Part shown: positions 25,140 to 34,305 of the stretch, in pieces
Layout: each line of letters opens with the position of its first letter
Position numbering within the stretch: the stretch's first letter is position 1
Assembly: GCA_949283255.1 (NCBI GenBank)
Contig: CASDRS010000009.1
Location: 57,920 to 121,919, forward strand
Direction of reading: 5' to 3'
DNA length: 64,000 nt
Source: an uncultured bacterium
GTDB lineage: Bacteria > Cyanobacteriota > Vampirovibrionia > Gastranaerophilales > Gastranaerophilaceae
Position numbers and translations under genes: made by a program
The notes under the pieces: generated by a model
Database searches by the model: none
What the model was told of the DNA's origin: nothing
What the model saw: only the letters and a program-made list of their open reading frames with translations

Positions 25140-25814
25140 TTACAAATCCTCAAATCCCGGTGATGTTGCCGGAAGATTTTTGTAGCCTGCATTTGAGTGA
25201 ACTGTCTTTTTAATATATTTGTTTGAGTAGTTCCCTTTTTCAAACAATTTTTTTAAAGTGTTTTCTCTTGTGACAAGCGGATGTAAATTCTCATCACTTT
25301 CAGGGAATATTCTTAAAATTTCACACCAAACTGCAGCTTCCATTGTCCAAGCATAAGTTTCTTCTGCTAAAGAATTGTATTCATCTTGGTGCAGCGCTTC
25401 GTGTGATAATAGTGCTGCAATCGCTCCGGGAGGGGCGTCTTTGTGGCGAGGATTTATGTATATGTATAAATTTTTCCCTTTTTTCCAACCCAGCGCATCA
25501 AATGACTTATATTCGGGATTAATTTCTCCCAAATCTCTAAATTCTATTTTTACAGGTCTTTGTGACAGGTTGTTACCTAGGATTGCGTTTCTTGAAAATT
25601 CTCCGTTTGTGCCCTTTAGCATATCAAGTGCGACATAGATTATTGGGTCTTTTCCTGTAGATTTGTATACAGGGGTTATTTTTTCTATGTATTCTTTTGT
25701 GTATTGCTTTGGAAAATTTGCCGGAACTACAAAATCATTATTCTTTGCTTGTGAAGGTGCTATTAACAAGAATTGTGCTATTGCTATTGCAAATAATATT
25801 TTTCTTATTTTCAT
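25140..25814 (-). CDS. Secreted putative zinc metallopeptidase (HExxH)
   Basis: 224 residues with a signal peptide (1-23, SQA). HEALH at 138-142 is a zinc-protease HExxH motif, followed by E151/E152 as possible third ligand in SLAEETYAW, the gluzincin spacing. The region just before, YIYINPRHKDAPPGAIAALLS, fits the usual strand-helix lead-in. No family name is recognised. Downstream of it lies the CtpA-like protease, so both may act in envelope protein turnover. GAGGAG lies 13 bases before the ATG, rather far. Confidence 0.6.
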   Translation of the reverse strand: MKIRKILFAIAIAQFLLIAPSQAKNNDFVVPANFPKQYTKEYIEKITPVYKSTGKDPIIYVALDMLKGTNGEFSRNAILGNNLSQRPVKIEFRDLGEINPEYKSFDALGWKKGKNLYIYINPRHKDAPPGAIAALLSHEALHQDEYNSLAEETYAWTMEAAVWCEILRIFPESDENLHPLVTRENTLKKLFEKGNYSNKYIKKTVHSNAGYKNLPATSPGFEDL

Positions 25815-25888
25815 ACTCTGAACTAAGCTCCTCTTCTTAAATCCTTAATCATTATTTACATTATACTTATATTTATTTGCAAGGCAAA

Positions 25889-27466
25889 TTATTTTCGGTT
25901 TAATGTTGCATATTCTCTGTATAGTATTTTGTATTCCTCGTTATCGTCAATACTTTCAGCTTCTTTTATGTATTCAAAAGCCGTTTTCGTATCGCCTGAT
26001 TGTTTATATATCTCAGCCATTTTTGCGTAATATTTGGCATTAGTTACGTCAAATGTAATTGCACGTTTCATGCATTCTATCGCTTCTTCAAAGTCTTGTT
26101 CTTCTACTCTCACAAGTGCAAGATAATAATATCCTTCAGCACAGTTTATATCAAGGCCGATTGCTTCCTGTGCATAACCTTTACACTCGTCGTAATCTTT
26201 ATTTAAGTATGCTGCCTTTGCTCCGAGAATGTAGCCGTATAAGAAATTCTCATTCTCTGATAAGATTTCTTTTGCCAAATCCAGTGCTTGATTGTATTTT
26301 TTCTCTCTTATATAGATATCACCAAGATCACATTTGTATGTAAGATTTTGGGTATCTTTTTCCAAAATGCTTTTTGCATATTTTTCGGCTTGCTCATATT
26401 TATTAAGCTCTAGTTCTATTTTCGCAAGTGAGCTCAATGTGAAATTATCGCTGTGGCCGTCCTGTATGTTTGATAATAGCAATTTTTCAGCTTCCAAATA
26501 GTTCTTGTTTTCATACTGTAAAAGTGCTTTTAGTACTCGTGCTGAATAGTGTTTATTATCAGTTTCTAGTATAAAATCGATTTCTTTTTTTGCTTTATCA
26601 AAATCTTTGTATTTGTAATACAGGTAAGCCAGAGAATATCTGTAATCCAAATTGTTTGGAGCTATACAAATAGCTTTTTTATATGCAGTTTCTGCTTCTT
26701 CTTTCCAGCCGTTTAAGAAATAGGCGTTTGCCAGATTATATAAGTATATCGGATTTTTGCTGTCTATATTAGAAGCTTTTGAAAAATTCTTTATCGCATC
26801 TACAAAATTCAAATCCTCTAAGGCAAACAATCCTTGATAATTAAGAACTTCAGGATTTTGCGTGGTTTTCCCAAAAGTGTCAAAAATTTCTTTTGATTTT
26901 TTCAACTCATTTGCATCAAAAAATATCTTGCCCAGAAGTACTTTGCAATCCTCATTATCTGGATTTAGGCTTAAAGATTTTTCTATCATTTCTTTTGCTT
27001 TATCAGGCATGTTGTTTCTGTAGTATGCCAAGGCACATTCATATAAGCTTTTGTCGTTAGTTTCTATACTTGCTTGGTATTTTGGTAACTCTTCAAGCAA
27101 ATTCAATTTACCACACAGGCTTATTATAGCTAATAGGTTCTCATCGTTCGTTGATAAGTCGTATATTTTTTCTGCGACTTCTTTAGCTTGTATAAGTTCG
27201 TTTTGGCGGATATATATTCTTTTTAACAAATCAAGTGCCTGAAGATGTTTGTCATTTGCTGCAAGTATTTGTTCTGTGTATTGAAGCGCGCGCGGATAAT
27301 TATGCAACAGATAGTATAGTTCACCCAGCTGATATAAAATCTCACAATTGTCAGGTTCAATAGCTAAAGCTTTATATAGCATTTCTATTGATTGTTTATA
27401 ACATTCTTGAGACTTTAGCTCAAATGCTCTCTTTATGTATCCTAAAATTTCCTCATTTTCCGGCAT
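25889..27466 (-). CDS. Tetratricopeptide-repeat protein
   Basis: 525 residues composed almost entirely of TPRs, about 14 copies of the 34-residue helix pair (for example SIEMLYKALAIEPDNCEILY, NPIYLYNLANAYFLNGWKEE, AEGYYYLALVRVEEQDFEEA). No signal peptide or membrane segment, so cytoplasmic scaffold. GGAGAGATT precedes the ATG at good spacing. It starts 11 bases after the FtsB-like gene, so both are in one operon. Partners are unknown. Confidence 0.85.
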   Translation of the reverse strand: MPENEEILGYIKRAFELKSQECYKQSIEMLYKALAIEPDNCEILYQLGELYYLLHNYPRALQYTEQILAANDKHLQALDLLKRIYIRQNELIQAKEVAEKIYDLSTNDENLLAIISLCGKLNLLEELPKYQASIETNDKSLYECALAYYRNNMPDKAKEMIEKSLSLNPDNEDCKVLLGKIFFDANELKKSKEIFDTFGKTTQNPEVLNYQGLFALEDLNFVDAIKNFSKASNIDSKNPIYLYNLANAYFLNGWKEEAETAYKKAICIAPNNLDYRYSLAYLYYKYKDFDKAKKEIDFILETDNKHYSARVLKALLQYENKNYLEAEKLLLSNIQDGHSDNFTLSSLAKIELELNKYEQAEKYAKSILEKDTQNLTYKCDLGDIYIREKKYNQALDLAKEILSENENFLYGYILGAKAAYLNKDYDECKGYAQEAIGLDINCAEGYYYLALVRVEEQDFEEAIECMKRAITFDVTNAKYYAKMAEIYKQSGDTKTAFEYIKEAESIDDNEEYKILYREYATLNRK

Positions 27467-27477
27467 AATCTCTCCGT

Positions 27478-27921
27478 TTATTTTTTATGTTGTTTATGCT
27501 TCTTATTATCTTTAGGTGTTTGTGGTGTATTGTTAATTATTACCAATACTTCCTTTTCGCCTGCCATCTTCAAGTTATTTCTGGCAATTTCTTCCAAACT
27601 TGATGTTTTTGAAAATAATTTTATATCACTTTTTAAATCTTTATTGAGCTGTTCGGCCTCATCTCGAACTCGTTCCATTGTATTGATTTTGCCTTTATAT
27701 GCGATTGTTTTGGATATATTAAGGATTACACCAAACCCAACCTGGACAAGGCAGAATAATAATACAAACGTGAGAAATGAGTAATAAAATCTTATCTTTT
27801 GCTTATGACGTTTAGATTTTTTTCTGGATTTTTCAGCAAGCTTTTCTCCCGGCTTCTTTTGCGGATCCGATACTTGAGGCTGGGTAGGGGTATTTTCTTG
27901 CTTTTCCTGATTTCCTTCCAT
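27478..27921 (-). CDS. FtsB/DivIC-like septum formation initiator
   Basis: 147 residues: polar N-terminus (1-45), one transmembrane helix (about 46-68), then a coiled coil (75-105) and the short conserved EEIARNNLKMAGEKEVLVI ending typical of FtsB/DivIC. These bitopic proteins link early and late cell-division proteins. The proline/lysine-rich cytoplasmic N-terminus is longer than in E. coli FtsB. AGGAGC ribosome-binding site; TATAAT lies at 27943-27948 on the minus strand. Confidence 0.8.
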   Translation of the reverse strand: MEGNQEKQENTPTQPQVSDPQKKPGEKLAEKSRKKSKRHKQKIRFYYSFLTFVLLFCLVQVGFGVILNISKTIAYKGKINTMERVRDEAEQLNKDLKSDIKLFSKTSSLEEIARNNLKMAGEKEVLVIINNTPQTPKDNKKHKQHKK

Positions 27922-27973
27922 TCACATATGCTCCTGGTCTTATTATATAAAAAATTATGTATGGTGTCCAGCT

Positions 27974-28915
27974 TTACCACTTAAATTGTGTTGAAAATTT
28001 AACTTGAGATTTTATTACTGCACTAGTATTGTCATACGTTTGACCTGCGCCGAATTCAAATCGGACTCTGTCATCTTGCGTAGGTTTTACCGATAAAATT
28101 AGAGAATTTTCTTTTCTGTTTCTTGTGATATCTGATGTTAAGACATCTTTAATTGAAATGTATTTGTTTAGTTTAATTTCCGGAGTAAATGAAAATTTAT
28201 CTACAACAGTACTGTATGCTACACCGGATTCTTTGTTATATGCAGAACTTAGTGAAAAATGTTTTCTGTCATATTTTGTGTAGAATGACGTTGTAAAACC
28301 TAAATCTGATGTATCTATACTTTCGTTATATGAAGTCCCTATTGAAAAATTACCTTTGGAGGCTGATACGCCAGTATCAAGCGGGGCAATATTATAGGTA
28401 ATATCATCAGAACGAGCATATACATTTTGTGCAAATGTCGTGAGCGGCGCTTTTTTTATGTCTGTTGCTCTTACTGTTTCGAATTTTTGTGGTACACGTA
28501 AATTCAAAACTAAGGTTTCATTATCATCTTTTAAATCAATTGAATCAGCACCTTCGGTGTATTCGAGGTAGCCTTTTACTGCAATATCATCGTCAGAGTC
28601 TAAGGAGATTGCATCTTCCTCATTCCCTTCTTCGCTGTAATTTTCATTATCGGATGAAGCATATATAGAGTCCTCATTATCGTCTGAATCCTCATTGGCG
28701 CTCGTGTCTGACCTTTCTGTTACATCGTCCGGAATTTGCCATATAAAAATTGATGGCAATTTTGTCTCTTCTGTTGCCTCTGAGGTTTCTGAGCTAGAGC
28801 TTGCTTCTGTTACTTGGGGTTTTGCCTCTTTTGTCGCTGTTGGCTCTTCTTTAGAAATTGCAGGGGTAATTGCTCCGATACTTAGTATTAGTAGTATTAA
28901 TAAAACCCTCTTCAT
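27974..28915 (-). CDS. Probable outer-membrane beta-barrel protein with acidic linker
   Basis: 313 residues. Signal peptide (1-21), a Ser/Glu/Thr-rich stretch (25-50), a very acidic segment (about 68-112, runs of D, E, S and N), then about 130 residues of alternating polar/hydrophobic strands (GNFSIGTSYNES, FTTSFYTKYDRKHFSL, SLILSVKPTQDD) ending FSTQFKW. The terminal aromatic residue is the usual BAM-recognition signature of outer-membrane barrels. Upstream both GAGG and a TAAAAT box 6 bases before the ATG are visible, so the translation mode is ambiguous. Confidence 0.65.
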   Translation of the reverse strand: MKRVLLILLILSIGAITPAISKEEPTATKEAKPQVTEASSSSETSEATEETKLPSIFIWQIPDDVTERSDTSANEDSDDNEDSIYASSDNENYSEEGNEEDAISLDSDDDIAVKGYLEYTEGADSIDLKDDNETLVLNLRVPQKFETVRATDIKKAPLTTFAQNVYARSDDITYNIAPLDTGVSASKGNFSIGTSYNESIDTSDLGFTTSFYTKYDRKHFSLSSAYNKESGVAYSTVVDKFSFTPEIKLNKYISIKDVLTSDITRNRKENSLILSVKPTQDDRVRFEFGAGQTYDNTSAVIKSQVKFSTQFKW

Positions 28916-28985
28916 AATCCAATTTTACCTCTTCTTGTGACTTTCGTCAAATAAGATTTTTTACTCTTTGTTAGTATTTATCGGG

Positions 28986-30962
28986 TTATTCTTCTTCCTC
29001 TACATCTTCATCAGAAGTCTTCTCTTTTAGAATATTAGCATATTTGTCCAGTGTATTTAAAAGAGGTGTCATTTCTCTGATTAATTCGTTTCTATTAAAT
29101 TCAGCTTCTTGCGGACTTTCCATACTGTCTTGTACATTTTCTATATCCATTTTTGCTTGTACTGCGCCTTTTAATATTTCAGGAATGTTAAGCGCTGTTG
29201 GATTGTCACTTTCAAGATTTTTGTAATATGTATCTTCGTAATTCTTGTTTAATCTCAATTTCCAGTTGTCTTTTAATTCTTTTCCGCCTAAGTTATATGT
29301 CTTGTCTATCCCGAAAAAGTCTGCAAATGAAATTTGAATATTTTTAGAAGTTGTAAACAATTCTATAAATTTTGCTTTTACCTGTTCCAAAGGATTTTGG
29401 ATTATTTTTTGTTTAAATTCTTCTCTTTCTTTTGCTCTTTGCGGGTCACAATTCAAATATCCTGCAAGGTAATCAACGTTCCAGGCAGAAGAATTTCTTA
29501 CCCAATCTTTACTAATCATAATTGTTGCAGGTTCAGAGTCATGAGAGCCTACAAGAGCAGTATTTCTTCTTGGAGATCTTTCTCCGCGAGCCCATTCAAG
29601 TTGAGTTATTCCAGGTAATTTGTTCTTTTGATAATAGATATAATTAAAGGTTGGAGTTTGCGTTACCAAATCTTCCCATACTGCATCATCAGGTTTTATT
29701 CCGTGTTCTTTTAATACTGGTAAAAGTATTTTTTCCAGTATTTTTGTATAATTCTTATCCGGATCAATCTGTGGCATTTGAGAAACGTTATTTGCGTAGA
29801 ACTTGCTCTTGTCTAAGTATCCGTTTGTAATATATACTGAGCTCTTTTGATATATATAAGGATCGACGAGCCCAAGAGCGTGGTCTATACGTAAGTTTTC
29901 GCCTGTTTCGAATGCAGATTCTATTTTGTGTTTCAATAATTTTCCGGCTGGTCCTAATGAGCCGTCAGCATTGAATAATTTTTTCGGATCTAAAACTGGG
30001 ATATCCCAAAGCTGAGGTCCTAATTTGCCTCCATAAGGACATCCTAGTTTAAAATCTTTTAAGAATGCTTCTCTATATATCCATTCTTCACTAGGTGAAA
30101 ATCCTACCAACAAATCGTTTATATATGTGAAATTCTCTTTTTCTCTAAATTTTTTGTTTTCTTTTATTTGTCTTTCTGCAATAAATTGACCGAAAATAAA
30201 TGCATTTATTTCATCTCCTGAACGAGCGAGCAATTGGTTATATCTTGCTATTGCTTCAGGATCTCTTTGTTTTAATCTGGAGATAAGATCTCTGTCAACT
30301 TCTTTTTCCCATACGCTGGTGTCCATTGTACCGTATGTGTGGGTTAATACTTGGAACAAGCTTTCTTCCATTGCCTCAGAACCTTTGCGAGATTTGAATT
30401 CCTGGAAGTCCTTATTTAGCTCAAGAGCTTTCTTGTCTCCATATTTTACTTGTTTCTTAAAGTTTTTGTAAGCTTCTTTTATTGCGATATCATAAATTTC
30501 AAATGCTTCAAAAAATTCGGAGTAGGTGTAATTCTTATCTCCTGCATCGTTTTCAAGAAGCAGGTTATCAAATGTTTTTTGAGATAATATTTTGCCGTAT
30601 TTTTCTGTAGTTAAATCTTCCAAGTTGATGAACAAGTGATTCCTTGCAAAAACAGTTCCGGAATATGGTGAAATTGAACCTCTTGTTACTTCACCGTTAG
30701 GACCAAGTTGGTTTGCATTAAATCCATGAAGCTTTTCAAACTTGATTAGTTCTTCTGCAGCTTTTGAATATGGTGAACCAACGCCCGTGTTATATTCCGT
30801 TGCCGGATAACAGGAGCCATGAATAATCATGGACATTGTTTCGATGCCCAAATATTTTTTTGCTTCGTTTACGGCAGCATTGTATTCTGCCTTTTCATTT
30901 TCCCTAAGTCTACGTGTAAAATTAGGACCATAATTGTACGAATCAATTCTTCTAACTTGCAT
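28986..30962 (-). CDS. malQ: 4-alpha-glucanotransferase (GH77, MalQ-like)
   Basis: 658 residues. GH77 landmarks: GSPYSKAAEE (substrate-loop start), LGCPYGGKLGPQLWDIPVLD, the nucleophile-region LRIDHALGL (normally RIDHFRG), VGSHDSEPAT with the conserved H-D pair, and a C-terminal IQISFADFFG. It transfers maltodextrin segments in glycogen/starch metabolism. Odd: the N-terminus has a short extension (SYNYGPNFTRRL) echoing the NFTG-type peptide in unrelated proteins of the window, and the C-terminus carries a charged coil of about 60 residues. Divergent member; activity likely but not certain. Confidence 0.8.
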   Translation of the reverse strand: MQVRRIDSYNYGPNFTRRLRENEKAEYNAAVNEAKKYLGIETMSMIIHGSCYPATEYNTGVGSPYSKAAEELIKFEKLHGFNANQLGPNGEVTRGSISPYSGTVFARNHLFINLEDLTTEKYGKILSQKTFDNLLLENDAGDKNYTYSEFFEAFEIYDIAIKEAYKNFKKQVKYGDKKALELNKDFQEFKSRKGSEAMEESLFQVLTHTYGTMDTSVWEKEVDRDLISRLKQRDPEAIARYNQLLARSGDEINAFIFGQFIAERQIKENKKFREKENFTYINDLLVGFSPSEEWIYREAFLKDFKLGCPYGGKLGPQLWDIPVLDPKKLFNADGSLGPAGKLLKHKIESAFETGENLRIDHALGLVDPYIYQKSSVYITNGYLDKSKFYANNVSQMPQIDPDKNYTKILEKILLPVLKEHGIKPDDAVWEDLVTQTPTFNYIYYQKNKLPGITQLEWARGERSPRRNTALVGSHDSEPATIMISKDWVRNSSAWNVDYLAGYLNCDPQRAKEREEFKQKIIQNPLEQVKAKFIELFTTSKNIQISFADFFGIDKTYNLGGKELKDNWKLRLNKNYEDTYYKNLESDNPTALNIPEILKGAVQAKMDIENVQDSMESPQEAEFNRNELIREMTPLLNTLDKYANILKEKTSDEDVEEEE

Positions 30963-30995
30963 GTCTGTTTTAAAACTCCAAAATAATTTTTTTTG

Positions 30996-32474
30996 CTATA
31001 TATTTGCAACAATTTCTATCGGATAATTGCATCCGATTTCTTCTCTTGTTATTACTGTTATGTCATTAAGATAGTTTGATAATAATGTGAATAAAAGATG
31101 CCTGTATTCTAGCGGTACCAATATTTTTGGACTGTCTATTTTTAGTTGAGCAGCTTTTTTTGCAATTTTTTCTGCTAATTTTTCTGCAAATTCTCCATCG
31201 ACTTTTATTATAAAATCTTCATCTTCGTCCAAGTTTGGTACCAACTCGTTTAATGTCTTTTCGCTAACTTCCATAACGCTTATTGTTCCATCAATATTGA
31301 CGTATGGTTTTATTATTTGACGAGCAAGAGCCAGTCTTAACTTCTTTAATAAATCAGATTTCGGGCAGTCATCTGCATAATCGTTTAATTTCTCGAAGAT
31401 ATACACAATATTTTTGATGGAAACTTTTTCTCTGATTAGGCTTGAGAGTAAAAATTTTAAATCTGAAGGTGATACAAAGTCTGGGACTATGTTTTCAAAC
31501 AAAAACGGATTGACTTGTTCAACTACATTTATGTATTTGTCTAAGTCTGAATAATCCAGCAAATCTTCTACATACTTTACCGCAAAAAATTCAAGAAGCT
31601 TTGAGATGTATGCAGCTCCTGAAATACCTTTTTCCCAAAAATCTTTAGTTTGCGAATTTGCAAGCCATATAATTTTTTTGCCTGTTATTATATCAATATC
31701 TGTTACAGAATTTTTGGGTTTTTTGTCAAGGTGCAAGTCATCTACAAAAAATACGGAATACCCTGGATATGAGCAGGAACGATATACTTCGGCCCCTCTT
31801 ATTTTAATAGAAAATTCATACGGATTAAGAGTTTCATCATCTTTGAACATAACTTTTGGAATAATATATCCGAGTTCATCTGTCAACTTAAGTCTTGTTT
31901 TTACGGTAAGTGCAACAAGATCTTCTTCAGGTGTTACCTTTTCGGAATTTACATAATCTAAGAGTTCTTCGCTCAAATTGATTGATAACTTGTCTTCTCT
32001 CAATCTTGAATACATGACATCCGGAGAGGTTGCTTTTGATAATTTATGCTTTAGTTCATCAAGCTCCTTTAAGCCTGCAGATATTTTGTCATTTAATTTC
32101 TTTCTGCCGACAGATGCAGGCGCCTCTGAATCTAATTCCGTTTTAATTTTCGCAATCTTTTTTTGCTGTGAATTTATTTTTGATTGGATATCAAGACATG
32201 TTTCGTACGGGTCAAGTTGCGGAGAAAGCATTTTTTCCATTTGACTCTTAAAAGAAGAAATATTTATGATGTCAGCGTTGTCTGAATCTTCTGCAGGTTT
32301 TATTTCAGACATGAATATACAATTGTATTTGAAGCCTTCGTCAGTTTCAACCTCATTCATGCTGTATAATTCCCAGCCATTCATTGACATTTCATTCAAG
32401 AGATTTTGTAATTCTTGTACGTTCTCACTTGAGCACGTCTTTATGACATACTGCATTCTGTTGTTTTTAAACAT
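30996..32474 (-). CDS. Soluble FlhA C-terminal (FHIPEP) domain protein with DUF4177-like N-terminus
   Basis: 492 residues without any transmembrane segment. Residues about 7-56 resemble DUF4177 (NEMSMNGWELYSMNEVE); about 80-150 is coiled coil; from about 165 the protein follows the cytoplasmic domain of FlhA/type III export-gate proteins: TRLKLTDELGYIIPKVMFKD, NPYEFSIKIRGAEV, IWLANSQTKDFWEKG, SLIREKVSIKNIVYIFEKLN, LRLALARQII, and the closing VPLEYRHLLFTLLS plus VITREEI. In FlhA this domain forms the nine-part docking ring for export substrates; here the membrane half is absent. No flagellar genes are nearby. AAGGGAT ribosome-binding site. Family call is good, function is inference. Confidence 0.75.
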   Translation of the reverse strand: MFKNNRMQYVIKTCSSENVQELQNLLNEMSMNGWELYSMNEVETDEGFKYNCIFMSEIKPAEDSDNADIINISSFKSQMEKMLSPQLDPYETCLDIQSKINSQQKKIAKIKTELDSEAPASVGRKKLNDKISAGLKELDELKHKLSKATSPDVMYSRLREDKLSINLSEELLDYVNSEKVTPEEDLVALTVKTRLKLTDELGYIIPKVMFKDDETLNPYEFSIKIRGAEVYRSCSYPGYSVFFVDDLHLDKKPKNSVTDIDIITGKKIIWLANSQTKDFWEKGISGAAYISKLLEFFAVKYVEDLLDYSDLDKYINVVEQVNPFLFENIVPDFVSPSDLKFLLSSLIREKVSIKNIVYIFEKLNDYADDCPKSDLLKKLRLALARQIIKPYVNIDGTISVMEVSEKTLNELVPNLDEDEDFIIKVDGEFAEKLAEKIAKKAAQLKIDSPKILVPLEYRHLLFTLLSNYLNDITVITREEIGCNYPIEIVANI

Positions 32475-32499
32475 ATTGATATCCCTTATTTTCTGTTAT

Positions 32500-33807
32500 T
32501 TATCTTATTATTTTGTATATTTGTTTTTGCTCAGCAGGCTGTACTGTTGTGAACTCATACGCCTCATCACAATACTTTTGGCAATCTGCTGTCTTTTGTT
32601 CGTCGTTAGAGTAAATCGTATATAATACGTCTCCGACTTCAACTTTTTCGCCTGTCTTTTTATTTAAGAAAACTCCAACACTATAATCAATTGAATCGCT
32701 TTTCTTTTCTCTACCTGCACCAAGCAGTTTGCAACCATAGGCAACTTTGTATGCATCAATCTTACTTACATATCCGCTATTTTGGCTTTTTATTTCTACC
32801 TTATATTTTGCCTGCGGCATTTTACTGTAGTCATCTATAATCTCAGTGTCTCCGCCTTGAGCTTTGATTAATTCTCTAAATTTCTCTATAGCTTTGCCTG
32901 AGTGAATAATTTCCAATAAATAACTTCTTGCCGTTGCTTCATCTATAAATTTGCCTGTTTGTGTAAGTGCTATTGTTCCAAAATCGTAAGTTAATTCAGC
33001 AATATCACCTGTTACAATGTTGCCCTTCAAAAATTCTAAAGACTCAATTATTTCTACAGAATTCCCGACCGCTCTTCCAAGAGGTTCTTCCATTGAAGTA
33101 ACAACTGCTGTTATAGATTTGTTAAGCTTGTGACCTATTTTAACCATTAGTTCTGCTAAATTTACAGCTTCTTCAGGAGTTTTCATAAAGGCTCCCGAGC
33201 CGTATTTAACATCCAATATAATATTGTCAGCACCTGATGCTATTTTTTTTGATACAACTGATGATGCTATTAACGGTACTGCATCTATTGTAGCCGTAAC
33301 ATCTCTTAGTGCGTATAATTTCCCGTCTGCAGGTGTCAAGTTGCCTGTTTGCTGTCCTATTGCAACTCCTATTTCTTCAACCTGCTTGTGCATTTTTTCT
33401 ATAGATAAGTCTGTTGAAAATCCCGGAATTGATTCCAGTTTGTCTATTGTTCCACCTGTATGTCCAAGACCTTTTCCTGATAATTTCGCAATTGGAATAC
33501 CTGCTGCCGCAAGTAGTGGTATTAATGTAATTGTTACCTTGTCTCCAACGCCTCCGGTAGAATGCTTATCCACAATTCGTTTTGACAGTTCCCCAAAATG
33601 AATGACATCCCCTGAATTTATCATAGCCTCTGTTAAATTGGCCGTCTCGTCTTCACTCATTCCGCGAAACCACACTGCCATCAACCATGCACTAGTTTGA
33701 TAATCAGGCATGGTTCCATCTGTCAAAGAAGAAATAAAATAATTTATTTCTTCTTTTGACAATTCTTTGCCTCTTTTTTTCTTATCGATAATATCGACTA
33801 TACGCAT
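32500..33807 (-). CDS. pdp: Pyrimidine-nucleoside phosphorylase
   Basis: 435 residues; phosphorolysis of thymidine/uridine to base and (deoxy)ribose-1-phosphate in salvage. Phosphate-binding KHSTGGVGDK at 81-90, then GLGHTGGTIDKLESIPGF and the C-terminal glycine-rich domain. Length and motifs fit Pdp/DeoA. Its ATG directly follows the stop codon of the skp gene with no gap, giving tight translational coupling to outer-membrane genes, an unusual pairing. Confidence 0.93.
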   Translation of the reverse strand: MRIVDIIDKKKRGKELSKEEINYFISSLTDGTMPDYQTSAWLMAVWFRGMSEDETANLTEAMINSGDVIHFGELSKRIVDKHSTGGVGDKVTITLIPLLAAAGIPIAKLSGKGLGHTGGTIDKLESIPGFSTDLSIEKMHKQVEEIGVAIGQQTGNLTPADGKLYALRDVTATIDAVPLIASSVVSKKIASGADNIILDVKYGSGAFMKTPEEAVNLAELMVKIGHKLNKSITAVVTSMEEPLGRAVGNSVEIIESLEFLKGNIVTGDIAELTYDFGTIALTQTGKFIDEATARSYLLEIIHSGKAIEKFRELIKAQGGDTEIIDDYSKMPQAKYKVEIKSQNSGYVSKIDAYKVAYGCKLLGAGREKKSDSIDYSVGVFLNKKTGEKVEVGDVLYTIYSNDEQKTADCQKYCDEAYEFTTVQPAEQKQIYKIIR

Positions 33808-34266
33808 CTATTGAACACCACTTTTTAACTTTTGAATAACTTGATCTGTTATATCTACACCACCAACAAAGATTACTCTAAAATCAACAATTGCGTCTAA
33901 ATGTTGTTCTACAAGTACTTTCTTTGCTGCTGCTTGAATATTATTGTATACCAATTCTTCTTTTTGGCTTCTTAATTTAGCGTAAGCATCTTGTTTTGCA
34001 TCCAATTCTTTGGCTGTTGCTTCTTCGAAGTTTTGTTTCTTTAATGGTGTATCTAAAGCTTTGTATTGTTTTTCTTTATCAACCATGAATTGTTGAAGTT
34101 CTAATGCTTTTGCATCAACTTCCTTAATTGCTTGTTGAGCAAGAGGATAATTAGCTTGAACTTTTTGATAATCTATATATCCGACTCCGCCTGCAAAAGC
34201 TTGGTTAGCGCAAGATAATACTAAGCCACATCCTAATAATGCCATTGCTAATTTGAAATTTTTCAT
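33808..34266 (-). CDS. skp: Periplasmic chaperone Skp/OmpH
   Basis: 152 residues with signal peptide (1-25, NQAFA). The core is a long coiled coil (about 50-115, rich in K, E, Q, A), between short beta parts (VGYIDYQKVQANYP and LDAIVDFRVIFVGGVDITD), which is the trimeric jellyfish fold of Skp. It escorts unfolded outer-membrane proteins to BamA, encoded just upstream in the same direction. AGGAGG ribosome-binding site. Confidence 0.9.
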   Translation of the reverse strand: MKNFKLAMALLGCGLVLSCANQAFAGGVGYIDYQKVQANYPLAQQAIKEVDAKALELQQFMVDKEKQYKALDTPLKKQNFEEATAKELDAKQDAYAKLRSQKEELVYNNIQAAAKKVLVEQHLDAIVDFRVIFVGGVDITDQVIQKLKSGVQ

Positions 34267-34305
34267 AAAACCTCCTGTGTCTTGTTTATAAGTTGTTGTT
34301 TATTA

